Made by a program: the position numbers and the translations under genes
Part shown: positions 22,357 to 26,679 of the stretch, one piece after another
Position numbering within the stretch: the stretch's first letter is position 1
How the letters are laid out: each line of letters begins with the position of its first letter
IMG/VR virus record: IMGVR_UViG_3300026519_000056
Location: 1 to 26,679 of that record
Reading direction: 5' to 3' (one strand)
DNA from: a virus
Length of the DNA stretch: 26,679 nucleotides
The notes under the pieces: model-generated
Told to the model about the DNA's origin: nothing
The model's input: the letters and a program-made list of their open reading frames with translations, nothing else
The model's database searches: none

Positions 22357-22373
22357 TTCACCTATAAGGTGAT
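22357..22373. promoter_or_regulatory. putative operator dyad O7 (TTCACC-N5-GGTGAT) before the tail tube gene
   Basis: This near-perfect dyad lies in a 52-bp gap. Its spacer contains TATAA, giving TATAAG (22363-22368) as a -10 candidate, with TTTGCG (22341-22346) as a weak -35. A bound protein would cover this promoter. The flanks also repeat GATATT on both sides. Confidence 0.55.
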
Positions 22374-22401
22374 ATTCAATCTTTAGAGTGGAGAAATCGT
22401 C

Positions 22402-23145
22402 ATGGACAACATCGTTCTGGGCCGCGGAGAGCTGTTCTTCGACCCCTTCGTCCCGGGGACGGAAAATCTCACCGGGGAGCGGCCGCTTGGCAATACCCCC
22501 GCGTTCAGCCTGTCCGTCGAAACGCAGACGCTGGACCATTTCAACTCGGATCGTGGCCTGCGAGTGAAAGACCTTTCGGTCACGCTGGAGACCAACTATT
22601 CGGCCAACTTCACGACCGACAACATCAACGCGGACAACGTGGCGATGTTCTTCTTCGGCACGGCCGCCACGCTGTCCCAGGCCGCCGAAGTCGGCAACAG
22701 CGACACCCTGACGGTCAAACAGGGCCGTTACTACCAGCTTGGCCAGTCGCCCGCCCTGATTTCGGGCAAACGTAATGTGGCCAATGTGGCGATCACGGGC
22801 TCGGTCGAAGGGACGGATTTCACCGTCGATGCCACTCTGGGCCGCCTCTACATCGTGCCCGGCGGGAATATCGCGGACGACAGCACGATCACCGTCACCT
22901 ACGACGTGAACGCACATTCCCGTTCCCAGGTTCTGTCCGGCTCCGATCAGGTCTATGGCGCGCTGCGCTTCATCGCCCACAACGGCGTCGGCGAGGACAA
23001 GGATTTCTACATGCCCAAGGTCTCGCTCAGCCCGAATGGGGAATACGCACTCAAGGGCGACGACTGGCAGCAGATTTCCTTCAACGTGGAAATCCTGCGG
23101 CTCGGCACCAACCCGAACATTCTTGTGGACGGGCGCCCCTACTAG
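22402..23145 (+). CDS. major tail tube protein
   Basis: A 247-residue, beta-rich protein with GGAG before the ATG. The opening V-L-G-R-G-E-L-F-F-D-P-F and the segment L-R-V-K-D-L-S-V-T-L-E-T-N-Y belong to a siphophage tube family. G-D-D-W-Q-Q-I-S-F-N-V-E-I-L near the end is also typical. Hexamers stack to form the tail tube. It has its own upstream dyad and possible promoter, suiting a highly expressed protein. A lambda V-like Ig domain at the C-terminus is not seen. Confidence 0.85.
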   Translation: MDNIVLGRGELFFDPFVPGTENLTGERPLGNTPAFSLSVETQTLDHFNSDRGLRVKDLSVTLETNYSANFTTDNINADNVAMFFFGTAATLSQAAEVGNSDTLTVKQGRYYQLGQSPALISGKRNVANVAITGSVEGTDFTVDATLGRLYIVPGGNIADDSTITVTYDVNAHSRSQVLSGSDQVYGALRFIAHNGVGEDKDFYMPKVSLSPNGEYALKGDDWQQISFNVEILRLGTNPNILVDGRPY

Positions 23146-23170
23146 GGCGTGAAGGCAGGAGGAGCGCTCG

Positions 23171-23632
23171 ATGAGCCTGACGGCCTTTGAACCGAAGACG
23201 GAGATCGTGGAACTCCCGGGCGGCGGCTCCTTCGCCGTCCGGGGCCTTTCGCTGGAGGACTTCACGGTCCTCCTGCGCGCCCATTACGAGCCGATCTCCA
23301 CCCTGTTCGACCGCTATGTCGCTGAAAGCGCGGCCGAGGCGGTCGATCAGAAGGAGACCGGTGGTGTGATGGGGCTGGGAGATGTTCGCGGAGTCGTTCT
23401 GGAAGCCCTTGAGCACGCGCCGGGTCTTATCGGCGACGTGATTGCCCGAGCCGCGGGGGAAACCGAGAACCCGCATCGTGCCAGGCTGCTGCCGATGGGT
23501 GTTCAGATCGACGCAATCGAGAAGGTCATCCGCCTGACGCTGGAAGCCGAAGGTGGGCTGGAAAAGCTGGTCGAGACGGTTTCGAGACTGGCGGGCAGCC
23601 TGACCGAACTGACCGCAAACCGCTCTCGGTAG
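23171..23632 (+). CDS. tail assembly chaperone G-like
   Basis: 153 residues, AGGAGG-type site, directly after the tail tube gene. It is helical in the middle and matches the position and size of lambda gpG (140 residues). The sequence L-P-G-G-G-S-F-A-V-R-G-L-S-L-E-D-F-T-V-L-L-R is typical of alphaproteobacterial phage chaperones. It probably coats the tape measure during tail assembly. A GT-type extension in the -1 frame follows (23620-23868). Confidence 0.8.
   Translation: MSLTAFEPKTEIVELPGGGSFAVRGLSLEDFTVLLRAHYEPISTLFDRYVAESAAEAVDQKETGGVMGLGDVRGVVLEALEHAPGLIGDVIARAAGETENPHRARLLPMGVQIDAIEKVIRLTLEAEGGLEKLVETVSRLAGSLTELTANRSR
23560..23566 (+). other. candidate -1 slippery heptamer (G GAA AAG)
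   Basis: In the G-frame this is Glu-Lys. It resembles the lambda G/T slip site (G GGA AAG), but the P-site pairing would need a G-U contact. A -1 slip here enters the open frame that ends at 23868. It is the best heptamer I could find in the overlap, not a proven site. Confidence 0.3.
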
Positions 23633-23868
23633 ATGAATGGGTCGCTGGCCTGCGCGAGATGGCAAGCCTTCTCCAGGCCAACGGCCACCCGGAGGCTCGG
23701 CACTATCCGGTGCCGGATTTGTGGCGGGAGACGCAGATAGTGAGACGGAGGCTGAACCGGGAGTTTGTGACCAACGCGGTGCTGACGCAGTTGGCCGTTG
23801 CGTCGATTCTCTCCCAGAAGGCCGCAAAGACGTTCGAGAAGCGACTCCGTGATCTGACGGAGGCCTGA
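23620..23868 (+). CDS. T-like extension of the tail assembly chaperone (-1 frame, probably made as G-T fusion)
   Basis: The -1 frame relative to G is open across the G stop codon and encodes P-L-S-V-D-E-W-V-A-G-L-R-E-M-A, then a compact domain ending A-K-T-F-E-K-R-L-R-D-L-T. The only ATG in this frame (23659) has no ribosome binding site, and conserved-looking sequence begins before it. Expression as a frameshift fusion is therefore the likely route, as in lambda gpGT. The stop is 1 bp before the tape measure ATG. Confidence 0.7.
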   Translation, partial: PLSVDEWVAGLREMASLLQANGHPEARHYPVPDLWRETQIVRRRLNREFVTNAVLTQLAVASILSQKAAKTFEKRLRDLTEA

Positions 23869-23869
23869 C

Positions 23870-26679
23870 ATGGCATCGCGCAACGTCGAACTCATCATCC
23901 GCGCCAAGGATGACGCGACAAAGGCCTTCCGGTCGGTCAATGCAGCGCTGGAGGAGCTGGCCGCAATCCAGAAGCAGGTCGCGGCCGGTTCCACCGACAT
24001 GGCGGACGCCCTTGCCAAGGGGGAAACGAGCGCCGGAGGAATGGCCGACGCTCTTTCGAAGGAAACGGGGGCGGCCGCGACCAAAGCGAAGGCTGCCTAC
24101 GAGCGGGTCACTGCCGCCGTTGACAAGGCCCGCGCCCGCTTCAAGGCCCAGAAGGCCGAACTGGCGGAAAGCGAGGCGGCCTTTCGCGCCTTAAAGGCTC
24201 AGACGGCAGCAGCAGCCGAAGCTATCGAGCGGATGCGTGCCAAGATCGGCCCGTTCAATGACGGCTTCAACGAGCGTCTCAAGGCCGCGGAGCGGCAGTA
24301 TGGGGTGCTGACCCGGCAGGTGAGGAAACTGGCACCTGCCATCGCGCGCCAGCAGCAGGAGCTGGAGGCGGCGGCGGAAAACCTGTCCCGGATCGAAAAC
24401 GCCGCCGGTGCCGCCGCCATTGCCATGCGGCAATTCGAGGCCGATCAGCGCCGCATCGCGCTGGGCGACAGCGTTTCAGCCCAGGAAAACCTCGCCCGCG
24501 CCCTGCGCGAGGTCGAGAGTCGCGGCCGCATAACGGCCGCGGACCAGCGTCGTCTTGCCAAGGCTTTCCGCGAAACCGCTGCTCAGGCAGAGCGCCTGCG
24601 GCCCTCCTTGCGGAACGTCCTGCGCGAAATGGCCCGCCTTGGCCCCGAGGCTGACAGGACCGCGCGGGGGATGATCCGGGGCGCCCAAGGGGCGACCAAC
24701 ATGCGGATTGCCCTGCGGGCCTTCTATGGCGATTCCCGGCGCGCGCTGTCGCTCATGCAGCGCATCCGGGGCGAGGTTCTGTCTCTCACTGCGTCCTTCG
24801 TAGGCTTCTACGGCGTGTTCCGCACCGGGTCGTCATTTCTCGAAGCCTTCCAGGAACTCCAGGCGGCCGAGAACCGTTTTGGCGCAGCCTTTCAGCAGAA
24901 TGCGCAGCAGGTCAGCGGCGAACTGGCACTGATCCGAAGCGAAGCGGAGCGGCTGGGCTTTTCCTTCGGCGTGCTGGCCGACAACTACTCGAAGTTCCTG
25001 ATTTCGGCACAGGCCGCCGGGCTTGAGACGGCCAAGACGCGGAAAATCTTCATCCAGGTGAGCGAGGCGGCTCGCGTTCTGAAACTGTCGAACGAACAGG
25101 TTTCGGGCGTGTTGACAGCCATGAGCCAGATCGCGGGCAAAGGCACGCTCCAGATGGAAGAGCTGCGTCAGCAGATCGGTGACAGGATTCCCGGCGCGGT
25201 CGGCATCATGGCCAAGGCGCTGGGCTATGGCGAGGACCGACTGGGTGAGTTCTACAAGGCGGTGCAACAGGGCCAGATCGGCGCCGAAGAGGCTCTCGTG
25301 GCGCTCGGTCAAGGGCTGGAGGAAACCTATGGGGGCCAGCTGGATTCCGCCCTGGAATCTGTGACGGCGCGGATCGGCCAGTTCCAGAACCTCCTGTTCA
25401 GCCGCCAGCTGACCGCAGCCAATTCGGGTTTCATCCAGGGGCTTGAGACGGCCCTGGAAGCCCTGAACAAGTTTCTGGCCAGCGAACAGGGCATCCGCTT
25501 TTTCGAGGCGCTCGGGGCGGCCTTCGGCAAGCTGTTCGAGCTTCTGCCGGGTGTTCTGGAGCATTTCAACAAGCTGATCTTCGCGGTGAAGGTGTTCGCC
25601 GCCATCAAGATCGCTCAGGTCGTCTCTGGCCTTGTCGGCACCTTCGGCAATGTCACGCGCGCAAGTTTCGGCGCACGCCGTGCGATGGTGCAGATGAACC
25701 GCGTGCTGCTCGCCGCTTCGCCCGCCTTCGCCCGGGCGGTGGTGTCGGCCACGCGCTACGGTGCGGCACTGCGCGGTCTGCGGCAGGTGCTGTTCTCGGT
25801 CATCGCCGCGGGCCGGGCGCTGATCCTCTCGGTCGGTGGCCCGATTGGCGCGGTCGTGACGGCGCTTTCGTTCTTCGCGCTCGATTCCATCGGCAGTGTC
25901 GATGAAAACGTCTCGGCCCTGAACAAGACGCTCTCGCGCCACCGCGAGATCGTTCAAGCTCTGCAAGGTGCCTACCTGGCGGCCGGTGAAGGCGCGCAGT
26001 CGTGGAAGGAAAAGCTCCAGGACCTGACCGAAATCGAAGTGGCCGCCAACCTTGAGCGGTTGCGCAAGCAGCTTTACGAATTCCGGTCCGACTGGAAGAA
26101 TACTCTGAACACCATACGGGGCAGTGCACCCGAAACCCGCGCCCTGCTTTACGACCGCGCCCGAAACGACCGCGAGCGTCAGCTGGTAAAGGACCTATTG
26201 GCCGCAGACGCGGCGTTCAACCGGGGTGAAATCAGCGCGAAGAAGTTCCTGGAGGCCATCGAACGGGTCCGCGAGGCGGCGCCCGACATGCTCCCGGTCG
26301 GCGTTCTCGAATCCTTCGTCAAGATCGCCAAGCAAGGGCTTGAACTGGAAAACAGCATCGCGGAAGCAGAAGCCGTCCTCCGCCTGATGAACGGCACGGC
26401 GACCGAAGCCGACAAGGTGCTGCTGGGCCTAGCCGAGGCCACCGAAGAGGTCGCGCAGAAGGGCGTTTCGGTCACGAAAGCCTATGAAGGCTTCGAGGCG
26501 GCGCTGCGTGAGCTGGCCCGGAATATTCCGAGCCTCAAGGCGGAACTCGACCGCTTCGATTCCATCGCGAAGATCGAACAGCAGTTCCAGGCGGCGCTCA
26601 AGGCAGCACGGGCCTTGCCTGACGAGATCATGCGGGTTGCCGCCGCCCAGGAGGCATTGGCGCGCAGGCAGGTAGCGCT
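23870..26679 (+). CDS. tail tape measure protein, C-terminus beyond window
   Basis: Open from ATG 23870 to the right edge: 936 codons with no stop. The N-terminal about 300 residues are a long Ala/Glu/Arg-rich coiled coil. A tape-measure domain spans about 320-440, including F-Q-E-L-Q-A-A-E-N-R-F-G, A-A-G-L-E-T-A and L-Q-M-E-E-L-R-Q-Q-I-G-D-R-I-P-G-A. Hydrophobic stretches lie near 305-318, 567-590 and 645-685. More coiled coil follows to the edge. It sets tail length, so a protein of more than 936 residues implies a long tail. It follows the chaperone genes as lambda H does. Confidence 0.92.
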   Translation, partial: MASRNVELIIRAKDDATKAFRSVNAALEELAAIQKQVAAGSTDMADALAKGETSAGGMADALSKETGAAATKAKAAYERVTAAVDKARARFKAQKAELAESEAAFRALKAQTAAAAEAIERMRAKIGPFNDGFNERLKAAERQYGVLTRQVRKLAPAIARQQQELEAAAENLSRIENAAGAAAIAMRQFEADQRRIALGDSVSAQENLARALREVESRGRITAADQRRLAKAFRETAAQAERLRPSLRNVLREMARLGPEADRTARGMIRGAQGATNMRIALRAFYGDSRRALSLMQRIRGEVLSLTASFVGFYGVFRTGSSFLEAFQELQAAENRFGAAFQQNAQQVSGELALIRSEAERLGFSFGVLADNYSKFLISAQAAGLETAKTRKIFIQVSEAARVLKLSNEQVSGVLTAMSQIAGKGTLQMEELRQQIGDRIPGAVGIMAKALGYGEDRLGEFYKAVQQGQIGAEEALVALGQGLEETYGGQLDSALESVTARIGQFQNLLFSRQLTAANSGFIQGLETALEALNKFLASEQGIRFFEALGAAFGKLFELLPGVLEHFNKLIFAVKVFAAIKIAQVVSGLVGTFGNVTRASFGARRAMVQMNRVLLAASPAFARAVVSATRYGAALRGLRQVLFSVIAAGRALILSVGGPIGAVVTALSFFALDSIGSVDENVSALNKTLSRHREIVQALQGAYLAAGEGAQSWKEKLQDLTEIEVAANLERLRKQLYEFRSDWKNTLNTIRGSAPETRALLYDRARNDRERQLVKDLLAADAAFNRGEISAKKFLEAIERVREAAPDMLPVGVLESFVKIAKQGLELENSIAEAEAVLRLMNGTATEADKVLLGLAEATEEVAQKGVSVTKAYEGFEAALRELARNIPSLKAELDRFDSIAKIEQQFQAALKAARALPDEIMRVAAAQEALARRQVA

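Overview
The window is about 26.7 kb of a temperate, lambda-like siphovirus genome with high GC content. The protein families and codon use suggest an alphaproteobacterial host (Rhodobacter-type is my guess; nothing in the window fixes the host). No bacterial housekeeping gene, tRNA, rRNA, CRISPR array or insertion sequence was seen. Genes are packed head to tail with start/stop overlaps. The few AT-richer gaps hold what look like regulatory sites.

Layout. (1) 1-2021, minus strand: a primase-helicase of the AEP/VapE type, cut by the left window edge, preceded by a small HTH gene. (2) 2172-10268, plus strand, early/replication module: a charged small protein, a dATP/dGTP pyrophosphohydrolase-like protein (DUF5664 type), a DUF2800 Cas4-like nuclease, a DUF2815 ssDNA-binding protein, a C5-cytosine DNA methyltransferase overprinted by a second plausible reading frame, a family A DNA polymerase, a VRR-NUC nuclease and a SNF2-type helicase. 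(3) 10269-12891, lysogeny/control region: an HTH regulator, a tyrosine integrase, six copies of GTTGTAA, and a strong hairpin overlapping the integrase stop. (4) 12892-26679, plus strand, packaging and morphogenesis in lambda order: AlpA-like HTH, small terminase, GpA-type large terminase, gpW, portal, S49 protease with a nested scaffold, gpD, gpE, FI/FII-position proteins, gpZ, gpU-position protein, tail tube, G/GT chaperones, and a tape measure protein cut by the right edge.

How it works together. The replication genes form a recognisable phage cassette (DUF2800, DUF2815, PolA, VRR-NUC, SNF2, VapE). Its primase-helicase part is transcribed divergently from a shared control gap. The terminase pair would package DNA into a head built by portal, protease/scaffold, decoration and major capsid proteins. 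The connector, tail terminator, tube, chaperone and tape-measure genes build a long non-contractile tail.

The most unusual signals are these. Seven related 17-bp dyads (TTCA[A/C]C-N5-G[T/G]TGA[A/T]) are scattered over 20 kb. Six lie in the gaps before transcription units and one is in an AT-rich patch at the end of the large terminase gene; this looks like a dispersed repressor-operator network. The methyltransferase gene carries a second well-formed frame with its own ribosome binding site. A cluster of GTTGTAA repeats sits upstream of the integrase. The integrase lies between early and late modules rather than at a prophage end, which fits a non-integrated or circularly permuted phage genome.
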